Virus record (IMG/VR): IMGVR_UViG_3300027851_000031
Location: 1 to 60,886 of that record
DNA: 60,886 bases
Source of the DNA: a virus
Direction: 5' to 3' (one strand)
The stretch's first letter is position 1. Every line of letters starts with the position of its first letter. Positions 17,061-25,128 of the stretch are shown here, piece by piece. Under the pieces are notes generated by a model. The model was not told the origin of the DNA and did no database searches. It saw nothing but the letters and a program-made list of their open reading frames with translations. The position numbers and the translations under genes are program-made.

Positions 17061-18596
17061 TTATACGTCAGCGGCAGTCGGAAGGTAAGGGAATTCATTC
17101 AGCTGTAGCGTGTAGCCAAAGGTGCTCTCAGCAGCCTCCACGGACAGCGGCAGGGTGATCGGGTTGTCCTGCTCCACGTTCAGGCGTCCATCGCCCAAGG
17201 AGATGAGCGGGATGTCCCAGACCATGCCCGCGTTCGCCTTCACCACCGCCAGGTCCAGGGCCACGTCCTGGTTGTTGCGGACGGCTTGGACGGCGGCGAT
17301 GTCCGCGAAGTAGGCGGTGATGTTGCCGCCCACCTCGAAGGTGCCTGCGGTCACGTCGAAGGCTCCGAGGACGGCCACCGCCTTCGTGGGCGACACGTTG
17401 TTGTTGATCGTCAGCTCCAGCTCCGTCAGGAAGGCGAACAGCGGGTTGGGGTTCGTCGTTCCGGCGGTGATCAGGTGCATTTTGATGCGGCTGAAGTCCG
17501 AGGAGGTATTGAACGCGGGGGCGTCCACGTTCTCCGGACGGGTGCCGGCCTTCAAGCCGTCCGCTCCGCTGCGCTGTTGGTGATCCACCGCCACGAAGGA
17601 CATGTCCACAGTGATCTTGTCGGCCTGCTTGATCGACATGCTCAGCTCGTTCGGGACCGCACCCAGCAGGTACTCCGACATGGTGCCGTTCGAGTCCTGG
17701 CCCAGGGTACGCTCCAGCTGGTAGCTGCGCTGCTTGATCAGGGTCGGGTCCTTCTCGTTGCGCAGGACGTTGCCGAAGAACAGCTGGATGGTCTTGCCGG
17801 TGCCGGTTTCGTTCACCATCGTCCCGGCGGTCTTGTCAAATTCCAGGTAGGTGGAAGTGACGGCGCGGACGCGGGCGAAGCCGTTGTTGGCGGCGGTGGT
17901 GAACTTCGTTGCGGCGGCGTCTCCGCCGATGAACACCCATTCGCCCGGGATCAGGCCCAGGGTCGTGAGGTCCTTCGTGCCCGACACGCGGGTCAGGCGC
18001 GGGTAGCTGGCCGTGGACACGTCGATGTTGAATTCAGCGGAACCCAGCTGCACGCCCACCTTCTGAAACTTGGCGGAGCTGGTCGGGGTTTCGTCCACCG
18101 CCGTCTGAGTCACCACCAGGTTGGTGGCCGTGCTGCTGGCCACGTTCTTCAGGCCGTTGTTGGCCGATTGCGAGAAGCCCGACAGCACCACCAGGTCGCC
18201 CGCCACGGCTTGACTGCCGAGACTTCCGGAGGCCAGTGCGTAGGTCTTGGTGGAGCCGGTGACGCTGGAGAAGTTGATGGCCGTCCCGTTCATCGGACGG
18301 TTGGTCAGCTTTTCGCGGATCGCGGCGAAGAAGAAGCCCTGCAGGAGGCGGGTCAGGTTGTTCTGGGTCAGGTCCTGGACGAAGCCACCGGAGGCGTCCA
18401 GGTCAGTGATCACGCCCTTCTTGCGTTGGCGCGAAGCGTTGATGGGATTGCGGGCCATCAGGGTAGTCTGACCGCCAAAATCCTTGTAGCTGTTGGGCTC
18501 CAGGGGATGCCAGACCGGCGAAGCGGGAAGGGTCTTGATGCTTTCCTCCTCCGCATAGCGGAGGCCGGTCACATTCGAGTCGATTTTGTTTGCCAT
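17061..18596 (-). CDS. Major tail tube protein
   Basis: This 511-residue protein lies between the tail terminator and the tail chaperones, the standard position of the major tail protein. It is beta-rich with small polar residues and is long for a tube protein, with repeated strand segments at about 105-215 and 220-280 (for instance GLKNVASSTATNLVVTQTA and GFARVRAVTSTYLEFDKTAG). These read as one or two inserted domains decorating the tube. The first 90 residues and the last 180 form the likely tube fold. The start at 18596 follows TGGAGAAAATC. Confidence 0.82.
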   Translation of the reverse strand: MANKIDSNVTGLRYAEEESIKTLPASPVWHPLEPNSYKDFGGQTTLMARNPINASRQRKKGVITDLDASGGFVQDLTQNNLTRLLQGFFFAAIREKLTNRPMNGTAINFSSVTGSTKTYALASGSLGSQAVAGDLVVLSGFSQSANNGLKNVASSTATNLVVTQTAVDETPTSSAKFQKVGVQLGSAEFNIDVSTASYPRLTRVSGTKDLTTLGLIPGEWVFIGGDAAATKFTTAANNGFARVRAVTSTYLEFDKTAGTMVNETGTGKTIQLFFGNVLRNEKDPTLIKQRSYQLERTLGQDSNGTMSEYLLGAVPNELSMSIKQADKITVDMSFVAVDHQQRSGADGLKAGTRPENVDAPAFNTSSDFSRIKMHLITAGTTNPNPLFAFLTELELTINNNVSPTKAVAVLGAFDVTAGTFEVGGNITAYFADIAAVQAVRNNQDVALDLAVVKANAGMVWDIPLISLGDGRLNVEQDNPITLPLSVEAAESTFGYTLQLNEFPYLPTAADV

Positions 18597-18627
18597 GATT
18601 TTCTCCAGTCAAAGGGCGTTGAGGTTC

Positions 18628-19080
18628 TCATCGAACCTCGTCATATTGAAACTCCACAGTCAGGTTCATCTGGTACCACTCCCCGTCCGGTCCGATTTCC
18701 TGGAGGCGGGCGTTGCGGAACCAAATGCCACTGTCCGTGCTTCGCCCTTCAAAGGCGTCCCGGGCGATTATCCCGAGTTTTTCAGCAAAAGACAACCCGT
18801 TGCCGGAGGACAGGGGCGTGAATAGTTGTACAGTGATCAAGCCGGGGCGGAGGAAGCGGCGCTGGCCCGTGGGTCCGAACGTCAGCTGGCGGGAAGCCCC
18901 GTGGCGGATTGTTACCCGTGCCCAGGGCTCCGAAGCGGGCGGAGGGTTCCCGGAGTCCATCCCGGGCCACTCCACGTGAACGGGCTTGCTGTCGTTGATC
19001 GCGGGCGTCTGGGCGGTCCAGTAGGTGTGAAACAGCCCAAGGATTTCGTCACGTGCGCTGTCGAAGGTCGGAAGGGTCAT
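18628..19080 (-). CDS. Tail terminator protein
   Basis: The product is 150 residues and fits the lambda gpU-like or DUF4128-type tail terminators. It has an N-terminal helix with an FDSARDEILGLF pattern, a central region PWARVTIRHG, and a C-terminal strand LTVEFQYDE. Such proteins cap the tail tube and join it to the head. It is translationally coupled to the preceding head-closure gene (ATGA overlap) and followed by the tail tube gene. Confidence 0.78.
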   Translation of the reverse strand: MTLPTFDSARDEILGLFHTYWTAQTPAINDSKPVHVEWPGMDSGNPPPASEPWARVTIRHGASRQLTFGPTGQRRFLRPGLITVQLFTPLSSGNGLSFAEKLGIIARDAFEGRSTDSGIWFRNARLQEIGPDGEWYQMNLTVEFQYDEVR

Positions 19081-19445
19081 TGGCGCACCTGCAATTCATA
19101 CATGATCTGTTGACCGTTCGGGTTCAAGGGCTTGATGGTGATGATCTTCCACTCCTCCGAACCCCGGAGCACCATGCCATCGACCTCCGGCGCGGCGGTC
19201 AGGCCCGAAGCGGGCATGAACACCCGTTGATCACCCATCCGCACGGTGTCCCCGTCCACGTACTTCTGTTCATAGTCCAAGAACACGGCCACCGCCGGAA
19301 GGTCCTGTTGAACCTTGCCCCCGGGCTTCCAGGGCTTGTTCGGGTCCGTCCCTTCGACCTGGGTGAACGTGCGCAGGGTCACGGCCTGACCGTTCTTCGT
19401 GATCAGGCGCTTGGCCAGCGCGATAGCGGAGTCAAACCGTGCCAT
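19077..19445 (-). CDS. Head closure (stopper) protein
   Basis: This is a 122-residue, mostly beta protein between the adaptor-like gene and the tail terminator, the position of head-tail stopper proteins. It includes the sequence VTLRTFTQVEG, a DYEQKYVDG segment typical of stoppers in this gene order, and a closing strand EWKIITIKPLNPNG. It would plug the portal-adaptor channel after packaging. Assignment rests on gene order and fold pattern, not on a catalytic motif. Confidence 0.7.
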   Translation of the reverse strand: MARFDSAIALAKRLITKNGQAVTLRTFTQVEGTDPNKPWKPGGKVQQDLPAVAVFLDYEQKYVDGDTVRMGDQRVFMPASGLTAAPEVDGMVLRGSEEWKIITIKPLNPNGQQIMYELQVRQ

Positions 19446-19449
19446 GCTG

Positions 19450-19968
19450 TCAGCCCCTCAGCACCGTTCCGCCGGTCCGCGTCAGGCCCGCCTTGATCAG
19501 GCGCTGGTCCGCTGCCGGGTACTTGGGCATGGTGAACACGGAGCCCGAGACGTAAGTGACGGACTCACTGATTGGGCCCACGCTTTCGGACTTCGCGGCG
19601 ATAGCGGCCCCGGTTCCGTCCCGCTCCGGATCGGGATTCAGGGCGGCACTCAGTGCGCGCAGGGCGTACTCCGCCGTGGCTTCCTTCACCTCACCGGGGA
19701 TACCATTGATGGCGTAGTCGTCACGATCCCAGGCGTCATACCGGGGCCACTCCGTGGACTGGTTCCGGCCTTGTAGGCGCTTGCCCACGAAGTTGAACCG
19801 CTGGTCCAGGTAGTCGGTGGCGCGGATGATCGCGGACGCAATCTGCGGGTCCGTGAAGGAGGAGAAGGCGTTGCCCCGGTCCGTGTGGTAGGTCTTGAAC
19901 TCCTCCACCGTGATGTAGGCGTTCGCCCCCGCCACGGAGCCGTTGCTGTCTTGAACGGTCAGGCCCAT
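19450..19968 (-). CDS. Head-tail adaptor (DnaT-like family)
   Basis: The protein is 172 residues. The N-terminus, with VAGANAYITVEEFKTYHTDRG, then IASAIIRATDYLDQRF and EWPRYDAWDRDDYAI, matches the family annotated in phages as putative DnaT-like ssDNA binding, which is generally understood as a head-tail adaptor. A helical bundle attaches to the portal, and the C-terminal part is flexible. It lies just after the lysis genes and before the stopper, which is consistent. A replication role is unlikely in this context. Confidence 0.78.
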   Translation of the reverse strand: MGLTVQDSNGSVAGANAYITVEEFKTYHTDRGNAFSSFTDPQIASAIIRATDYLDQRFNFVGKRLQGRNQSTEWPRYDAWDRDDYAINGIPGEVKEATAEYALRALSAALNPDPERDGTGAAIAAKSESVGPISESVTYVSGSVFTMPKYPAADQRLIKAGLTRTGGTVLRG

Positions 19969-19969
19969 G

Positions 19970-20185
19970 TCAGTTGCTCCCGGTCGCTTGGGCGGCGCGG
20001 GTCTGGTTCAGAACCCGTCCCACGATGATCGCAAGGCCCAGCCACTTCACCCAACCTTCGGGAAGGTAAGCGGCCACCGCCGGGAGGCTTTCCGCCAGGA
20101 CATCCAGAACCACCAGGAGGACGGCCAGCTGAACGCTCAACCACTTCCAGGCGTTCCGCCAGTTGTCAACAAGCACTTGTTTCAT
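19970..20185 (-). CDS. Holin
   Basis: This 71-residue protein has two hydrophobic segments, at about 16-31 (LSVQLAVLLVVLDVLA) and 46-59 (VKWLGLAIIVGRVL), with a positively charged C-terminus. That is the size and topology of a small class II-like phage holin. It starts with an ATGA overlap to the endolysin stop and has AAGGAGTACCCGGC in front, so expression is coupled to the endolysin. It would permeabilise the inner membrane at lysis. Confidence 0.82.
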   Translation of the reverse strand: MKQVLVDNWRNAWKWLSVQLAVLLVVLDVLAESLPAVAAYLPEGWVKWLGLAIIVGRVLNQTRAAQATGSN

Positions 20186-20568
20186 GCCGGGTACTCCTTG
20201 TGAGGCAGTTGGAAGTGCGGGCCGTCCTTGAACTTCCGCCAGTCTCCGCCCCATTCAATCGGGACGCCCAACTCAGCGGCGGCTTGCTTCACGGCGTCCG
20301 CAATCTTGTAGTACAGCGGCCAGTCCCAACGGACGGAGCCGGAGACGTATGCGCCCAGGTCCACCGCGTGCCCCGTGAGGTGACGGCTGTTCATGGTCTG
20401 GGAGGCTCCGGCCTTGACCAGCTGTTCCTGGCGGGACTTCGAGCGGACGCCCTCCAGCACCGCGAAGTCCACGGGCGTGATTTCAATAGCCCGCTTCACG
20501 ACACGCACCAGGTCCGGGTGAACTCCGGTGAGGCGGTCCAGGGACTTCTTGCTCAGGACGTACATCAT
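20182..20568 (-). CDS. Endolysin, M15 L-alanyl-D-glutamate peptidase
   Basis: This 128-residue protein has the M15C/VanY-type zinc-peptidase signature: SRHLTGHAVDLGAYV (His-x6-Asp pattern) near residue 62 and a C-terminal GPHFQLP motif supplying the third ligand. The middle region includes LEGVRSKSRQEQLV. Such enzymes cut the peptide stem of peptidoglycan. There is no signal sequence, so it depends on the holin for export. The start overlaps the spanin stop by four bases; a second ATG follows immediately. Confidence 0.9.
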   Translation of the reverse strand: MMYVLSKKSLDRLTGVHPDLVRVVKRAIEITPVDFAVLEGVRSKSRQEQLVKAGASQTMNSRHLTGHAVDLGAYVSGSVRWDWPLYYKIADAVKQAAAELGVPIEWGGDWRKFKDGPHFQLPHKEYPA

Positions 20569-21095
20569 TCAGCTCCTTGGCTTCCGCACAGGGTCACTGC
20601 GCTTCGGGCCCAGTCTTGGAGGGCGGTGAGCTTTCGGATGGCGCGGTCACCGTCAGCGGCGATGGACCAGAGAGCTGCTGCAGTCTCTGGCGCAAGTTCG
20701 GCTGTTCGGGTTCCATCAGCTCCGGCGGCGGGTCCTCCAGGTGTATCGGGTTCGGCTGCACGACAAGAGGTGACTTGGAGGCGCAACCGCTGATTGCCAG
20801 CGCGAAGGTCAGCCACAGTGCGCGCATCCCGTTCCCGGGCTTCCGCGTTCGAGCGGGCAAACTCCGCCCGGAGGTCTGCGACACGCTGTTCATGGGCCTT
20901 CTCCTGTTCACGGTTCTTCTCGTTGGCTTCGGTGAGCTGAGACAGCAGCGTGTGCTCCCGCTCCGCTGCCTTCTCCGCTGTTTTCCCCGTCCCGTACAGA
21001 TAACCCCCCAGGGCCACCGCTGCGAGCAGCAGGACGCCCAGGAGGAACGTCAGCGCGTGGCGCTGGAGCGTGCTCAGTCCGGGAAGGGGGAGCAC
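20565..21095 (-). CDS. Inner-membrane spanin (Rz-like)
   Basis: The chosen GTG start at 21095 follows the previous stop by one base and gives 176 residues. One N-terminal membrane helix (LTFLLGVLLLAAVALGGYLYG) is followed by a long charged coiled coil rich in Glu, Arg and Ala (residues 40-105). That is the i-spanin topology. A Rz1-like lipoprotein gene is nested inside it in another frame. The pair would fuse inner and outer membranes during lysis of a Gram-negative host. The C-terminal 50 residues extend beyond a minimal Rz. Confidence 0.82.
   Translation of the reverse strand: MLPLPGLSTLQRHALTFLLGVLLLAAVALGGYLYGTGKTAEKAAEREHTLLSQLTEANEKNREQEKAHEQRVADLRAEFARSNAEARERDARTVADLRAGNQRLRLQVTSCRAAEPDTPGGPAAGADGTRTAELAPETAAALWSIAADGDRAIRKLTALQDWARSAVTLCGSQGAE
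20594..20827 (-). CDS. Outer-membrane spanin lipoprotein (Rz1-like), nested
   Basis: This frame lies entirely inside the i-spanin gene. The product, 77 residues, begins MRALWLTFALAISGCASKS: a signal peptide with a lipobox whose cysteine is residue 15. The mature part is rich in Pro, Gln and Ser, as in Rz1 proteins. Nested Rz/Rz1 pairs are typical of lambda-like phages. I placed the start at 20827 because it directly precedes the signal peptide; the frame is open further upstream. Confidence 0.85.
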   Translation of the reverse strand: MRALWLTFALAISGCASKSPLVVQPNPIHLEDPPPELMEPEQPNLRQRLQQLSGPSPLTVTAPSESSPPSKTGPEAQ

Positions 21096-21096
21096 T

Positions 21097-21264
21097 TTAC
21101 ACCCCGCCCTTGTCCATGCCCTTGATCGGGGCGGTCGGACCCTTGGGCGCGGGCTTGCGGGTCGCACCAGTCACCACGTTCTTGTTCGAGGGACCCGAGC
21201 GGGCGGACTTCGTTGCTGCGGCCATCTTCGCGGCTGTGGCTGCGGTGGTTCCGGACTTTTTCAT
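21097..21264 (-). CDS. Small basic protein in the head-lysis interval
   Basis: The product is 55 residues, starts with ATG at 21264 and has GAAGGAGCCTCATC in front. It is Lys/Ala/Thr/Pro-rich (MKKSGTTAATAAK, then a KPAPKGP segment and a C-terminal KGMDKGGV) with no membrane segment. The composition suggests a disordered, DNA- or head-associated peptide. It is too short for homology reasoning, but the good ribosome binding site and tight packing, with the spanin start one base after its stop, support it as real. Confidence 0.6.
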   Translation of the reverse strand: MKKSGTTAATAAKMAAATKSARSGPSNKNVVTGATRKPAPKGPTAPIKGMDKGGV

Positions 21265-21291
21265 GATGAGGCTCCTTCGAGGTTGGGTTGA

Positions 21292-21852
21292 TCAAACAGC
21301 AGCTTTCGCCTTCTCCCGGGTGAAGCCCGGGGCGGCGGCGTCCACGTCAGCGCGGGTCAGGCCGGAGGAGCCATACAGCTTCTCAACGGCGGTCATCGCG
21401 GGCTTGCCTTCCTTCGTCCAGTGGCTGTCGTCAGCCGGGTCCAGGCCCCGGACGGCTTTGCGCAGCTTCTCGTTCAGCTGCGGCGCTTGTCCGTCCCCTT
21501 CGGGTTCCAGTCCTCCGGCTTCGTTGACGGCTTCGGGGCCAGCATCGCCTTCGCTGGCAGCGGCGTCTGTACCGGGCGCAGCCCCTTCCCCGTTGGGCTG
21601 TAGGTCGCCCGAAGCCCCTGCGGGGTCCGATTGAATATCACGCTGGCCATCGTTGGTCTCCTTCAGGGCGTCGTGTCCTTCCGGGTAAGCCTGCCAGTTG
21701 CGTTCGAGGAACTGGGCGTGCAGGGGCATCTCCTCCACCGGGGCGATGATGGTGGTGCGGCCCTCCGCGAAGCGGTAAGGCAAGCTGCCCAGGTTGACGG
21801 TTTGGCCTGCGAGGGGGCCGGTGAGGACAAAGGTGGTTTTGACAGTGGACAT
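21292..21852 (-). CDS. Head-associated protein downstream of the capsid gene
   Basis: This 186-residue protein has an N-terminal beta-like region (residues 1-50), then an acidic Gly/Ala/Glu/Pro-rich linker (about 65-120). The C-terminal helical segment around DPADDSHWTKEGKPAM and LTRADVDAAAPGFTREKA is common at the C-terminus of phage proteins encoded next to the capsid gene and resembles a small HeH/LEM-type helical motif. It may decorate or connect the head. ATG 21852 has GGAGCACATAC before it. It lies beyond the capsid terminator, so its expression depends on read-through. Confidence 0.6.
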   Translation of the reverse strand: MSTVKTTFVLTGPLAGQTVNLGSLPYRFAEGRTTIIAPVEEMPLHAQFLERNWQAYPEGHDALKETNDGQRDIQSDPAGASGDLQPNGEGAAPGTDAAASEGDAGPEAVNEAGGLEPEGDGQAPQLNEKLRKAVRGLDPADDSHWTKEGKPAMTAVEKLYGSSGLTRADVDAAAPGFTREKAKAAV

Positions 21853-21875
21853 GTATGTGCTCCAGGTTGTTAAGC

Positions 21876-21912
21876 AAAAAAGGGCGGACAAGTCTCAGTG
21901 ACCCGTCCGCCC
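21876..21912 (-). terminator. Rho-independent terminator after the capsid gene
   Basis: GGGCGGAC (21882-21889) and GTCCGCCC (21905-21912) pair as an eight-base stem, and on the transcribed strand a run of six T follows. It directly follows the major capsid gene and would raise capsid transcript level relative to downstream genes. Confidence 0.85.
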
Positions 21913-21953
21913 TCCGGCTGAGGCTCAAGCCCTCCGGGAGGAGGACCCAGGCA

Positions 21954-22886
21954 TCAGTTCAGGATGCCATCGGCAGCGGCAAGGCCCTTCTCGCTGAACA
22001 GCGCCAGGCCGCAGTACCACTTGACGCGCCAGATGTGCTCGTCAGCGTTCTCCGCTTCACCCACATCCACAACTTGGATGCCGGCGGCGTTCGCGGCGGT
22101 CAGACCGGCGATGCCGTGGGTGCGAGAGCCGTCATCCAGCGTGCCCGCGAAGATCGTGGTTGCGCCGGTGCCGGTGCCCTTGGTCTGGTTGACCGGGATG
22201 TAGTCGTTGCGGAAGATCGGCACCATGCTGTAGGCCGGGACTTCCGCACCGCTGGGCAGCTCAACCACTTCGTTCACCGAGGCACCGCCCAGGGCGCGCA
22301 GCAGGGCTTTGTAGCTGCGCAGGGTACGGGCGGGCATGGTGATGTAGTCCACCTCACCGTCCTTGTCAACCACCAGGTCCAGGAGTTCGTCCAGGATGGC
22401 GAAGGACAGCTGCGAACCGTTGGCACCCGTTGCGGCCTTCTGGCCGGAGGCGCACAGCTGGATCAGGCCCGCGAACTCGTTGCCGGTGCCGGTGCCGTTG
22501 ATCAGCTGGTCCTGGAACTTGCGGCCAGCGGACTTCGCCTTGGATGCGATCTGGGTGGCGGTCTGGTCGTTGCCATCGCCCGAGCGGGTGGCCTGGATCA
22601 GGCCGTTCACTTCGGCATCACCCATGATGGTGGTCAGGTTCGAGTTGACCTTGGTGAAGGTCGCAGCGGCCTTGCCGGCGGAGGCACCAGAGAAGGTCGT
22701 GCCGACACCAGCCATGATCACGTCACCGAGGACGTTCTCACGGTTGTAGGCCAGGCTGTTGCCTTCGATGCCGTCGAAGGGGAGGACATCGAACATGCGG
22801 TTGACGGTGATGATGTTCTCGATCACACCAGCAACCAGTTCGTCTTGGGCCAGTTTGGCCGATTCTGCAAGGGTCACGGAAGCCAT
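21954..22886 (-). CDS. Major capsid protein
   Basis: The product is 310 residues and lies between the scaffold-like gene and the terminator. Its mixed alpha/beta sequence is consistent with an HK97-fold coat: an N-terminal helix region (SAKLAQDELVAGVIENI), a Gly/Ala-rich loop region, and the SYKALLRALGG and VPIFRNDYIPVNQ segments typical of this P22/phiKZ-unlike siphophage coat family. It has its own promoter (23018-23047) and a strong terminator, as expected for the most abundant virion protein. There is no separate long delta domain, so the scaffold gene is needed. Confidence 0.88.
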   Translation of the reverse strand: MASVTLAESAKLAQDELVAGVIENIITVNRMFDVLPFDGIEGNSLAYNRENVLGDVIMAGVGTTFSGASAGKAAATFTKVNSNLTTIMGDAEVNGLIQATRSGDGNDQTATQIASKAKSAGRKFQDQLINGTGTGNEFAGLIQLCASGQKAATGANGSQLSFAILDELLDLVVDKDGEVDYITMPARTLRSYKALLRALGGASVNEVVELPSGAEVPAYSMVPIFRNDYIPVNQTKGTGTGATTIFAGTLDDGSRTHGIAGLTAANAAGIQVVDVGEAENADEHIWRVKWYCGLALFSEKGLAAADGILN

Positions 22887-23017
22887 GATGGTTTCTCCAA
22901 AGGTAAGGTTGTTGATTCAGTAGGTTTCAGCCCAGTCCCGCGTCACGCGGAGTTCGCTGCGGCCCCGGAATCACTCCTGCTGGCCCTCGCATTTGGCTTT
23001 TCACCAAAAGTGTCGGA

Positions 23018-23047
23018 AGTATAGCGCCAATTTTCTGACAAGGGAAG
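23018..23047 (-). promoter_or_regulatory. Phage-type promoter for the capsid gene (P2)
   Basis: CTTCCC, 18 bases, TATACT on the minus strand, about 130 bases upstream of the capsid start. Its -35 box is the 3' arm of the hairpin at 23042-23069. Confidence 0.65.
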
Positions 23048-23069
23048 CCGGGGCGCGTTCCGGCTTCCC
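23042..23069 (-). terminator. Hairpin between scaffold and capsid genes, overlapping a promoter
   Basis: GGGAAGCCG and CGGCTTCCC form a nine-pair stem right after the scaffold gene. The following bases are only weakly T-rich. The hairpin may limit read-through, and its second arm provides the -35 box of the capsid promoter. Confidence 0.6.
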
Positions 23070-23077
23070 TCGTGGGA

Positions 23078-23851
23078 TCAGCGGCCCCGGCGGAAGTTGC
23101 CCTTGGCCAGGCCTGCGGCAATCTTCTCGTTGGCGCTGAGGACCTTGCCCTGCTGGCGCGGAGGTTGAGCGGCGCCACGGGGCGGCATACCACCGCCCGC
23201 CGGGGCTTCCGACTCGAACAAGCGGCCATACTTTTCGTTGGCCTTCATCTCCGCCACCAGCTCCTTGATGGTCATCGGTTGGCCGGTCACACCCGAGTAG
23301 CGTTGGTCACCGGCTCCGTCCACCACAAACACCTTGAATTCACCGTCCTGCTCCACCACCTTCACCTGGTTCTTGATGAAGGGCAGGAGGAGTTCCGGGA
23401 CGCCCTTCATTTCAGCCACGGCGGTGGTTGCCGAGTTCTCCACCAGCAGCCCATACAGTTGGTTCTGGAGGGCGGTGGTGCGGGCGTTGGTCTTTTCGAG
23501 GTCCTTGGCGTGGGCTGCGGCCAGATCGGAGCGGACCTTGTCCAGGTTCAGCTTCGCTTCGCCACCAGCGGCCAATTGGTCCTGGAGTTCCTTGATCTTG
23601 TTGCTGATACCGGCCTTGATTTCCTCCGGGGTCTTGCCGAAGTCGGCCAGCGGGCTCAGGTCCACCGGGGTTTTCGCCTTCGCTTCAGCGCGTGCGGCCT
23701 TCAGGGAGCGGTTCAGGCCGGTCACAGCCTCCACAATGCCCTTGTAGGCTTCGTCCGGCACGAACTTGCCGTCATCGCTTTGTTTGTAGATGCCCCGGAA
23801 CTGCTCCGGGACCTTGTCGATGGTTTCGACCGGAGTGAATTCAAATTCCAT
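23078..23851 (-). CDS. Capsid scaffolding protein
   Basis: This 257-residue protein is mostly helical, with a long coiled coil (about 75-130, rich in Lys, Glu, Asp, Leu and Ala). The N-terminus is MEFEFTPVETIDKVPEQFRGIYK, a form common in phage scaffold proteins. A disordered Gly/Pro/Arg-rich C-terminus ends with a basic patch (GLAKGNFRRGR) that could bind the coat. Position just before the major capsid gene fits. It would be lost from the procapsid on maturation. Confidence 0.78.
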   Translation of the reverse strand: MEFEFTPVETIDKVPEQFRGIYKQSDDGKFVPDEAYKGIVEAVTGLNRSLKAARAEAKAKTPVDLSPLADFGKTPEEIKAGISNKIKELQDQLAAGGEAKLNLDKVRSDLAAAHAKDLEKTNARTTALQNQLYGLLVENSATTAVAEMKGVPELLLPFIKNQVKVVEQDGEFKVFVVDGAGDQRYSGVTGQPMTIKELVAEMKANEKYGRLFESEAPAGGGMPPRGAAQPPRQQGKVLSANEKIAAGLAKGNFRRGR

Positions 23852-23919
23852 GATGTTGTCCTCAAGTATCAGCGGATCACCCGCCAGTGTTGTGCGTCAC
23901 GCACCGTCATATTGTAGCC

Positions 23920-25128
23920 TCAGAACTTTTCAGGGTCAAGGCCTGCCTTGCGGAAGGCTTCCGGACGGGTAGCGGCCAGCTGTTCCAGCGTCAGCTCATT
24001 CCCGGCCCGGTCCACGAAGTTGTCCACGGTCAGCCCGCCCTTGCGGAACAAGGCCCCCTTGGTCTTGCCCAGGACCTCATCCTGGAAGGACGCGGACTGA
24101 CGTGACAAGAAGTCCTGATATGTGGTTGCGGCGGGAACCCGGCCCACGTTCCGCTCCGCCCATTCCTTCCGAACGTCCTGAATGGACACACCCCGGGCCT
24201 TCGCTTCCGCCCGGAAGTCCACCTCACGTCCCTTGGGCGTTCGGGTGTCCACCACGGTCGGGCGCTGCCCCACCAGCCCAACCCCGTCGATGTACGCCAC
24301 CATGACGGACCGGCAGTTGATGTGAGCGGGCGGCTTCGCGTTCGCGGGCTTGAGCGGCGGGACGCCCTCCGGCAGCGGGTTGTCCCCAACCGGAGCCCCG
24401 TGGCCGTCCCGGGCGCGACAAACAGCGGAGGTCCGCCCGTCCAGCGTGGAAGTCCAGATGCGGGCGGTGATCACGTCACTGTTCGCGTCCCAGACGTAGT
24501 TGCGGGCCGTGTTGGACACATGGTTCACCGCCGTCCGGACGATTGCCTGGGCGTCCCGCCGGGTCATTGACAGGATGCCGTCCGTGTAGTTGTTCTTGCG
24601 AGTGCCCACGACACGGCGCACGATGTCCTCAATGGGCTCCCCTTGCGTCATCCCGAGTTGAATGGCTTGTACAAGGCGCTGTTGGTCCACCTGCTCCAGG
24701 GTCTTGAACCAGTCGTTGAGCAACCGGCCTTGGAAGGGTTGGGCGGAGACGATAGCCCGAAGCTGGTCAGCGGCCACGGCGGCGAAGCTGACCTCAATCG
24801 GGATCGCGGACTGAAGCACGGAGACTTCCCGGGCGGCTTCCATCGGCGCAAGCTGGCCCAACTCCTCCCGGACCGTGGCGCGGAACTCCGCCAGGGCCAC
24901 GGCGCGGGCGTCCTTGATGTCGGCCAGGAGGGCCTTCCACCGCTCCCCGGTGTAGTCCAACGGCTTCCCCTCGAACCGGGCCAGGCGGTCCTTCAGCTTC
25001 TGCGTCAGCTCCGCGTCCGCCTTCTCCAGGAGGGCGGCGATGCGCTTGTTCAGCCCCGCCGTGTACCGGCGCAGGCCAACCTGGTGGCGGAGGGCGGCGT
25101 CACGGTACTCCTCATTGCTGGTAGGCAT
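23920..25128 (-). CDS. Head morphogenesis protein, Mu gpF-like
   Basis: The protein is 402 residues. The central part, about 180-300, matches the phage Mu F minor head family: NHVSNTARNYVWDANSD, then ITARIWTSTLDGRTSAVCRARDG and PAHINCRSVMVAYID. Two cysteines and a histidine in this domain may bind zinc. The N-terminal 150 residues are helical. Such proteins are attached to the portal and may enter the head. It begins on the last base of the portal stop (TGATG). Confidence 0.85.
   Translation of the reverse strand: MPTSNEEYRDAALRHQVGLRRYTAGLNKRIAALLEKADAELTQKLKDRLARFEGKPLDYTGERWKALLADIKDARAVALAEFRATVREELGQLAPMEAAREVSVLQSAIPIEVSFAAVAADQLRAIVSAQPFQGRLLNDWFKTLEQVDQQRLVQAIQLGMTQGEPIEDIVRRVVGTRKNNYTDGILSMTRRDAQAIVRTAVNHVSNTARNYVWDANSDVITARIWTSTLDGRTSAVCRARDGHGAPVGDNPLPEGVPPLKPANAKPPAHINCRSVMVAYIDGVGLVGQRPTVVDTRTPKGREVDFRAEAKARGVSIQDVRKEWAERNVGRVPAATTYQDFLSRQSASFQDEVLGKTKGALFRKGGLTVDNFVDRAGNELTLEQLAATRPEAFRKAGLDPEKF

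Noticed and set aside
21070-21295. 73-codon frame overlapping the small basic protein gene
   Set aside because: The alternative frame at 21097-21264 has the better ribosome binding site and fits the following spanin start; the 73-codon frame has none.
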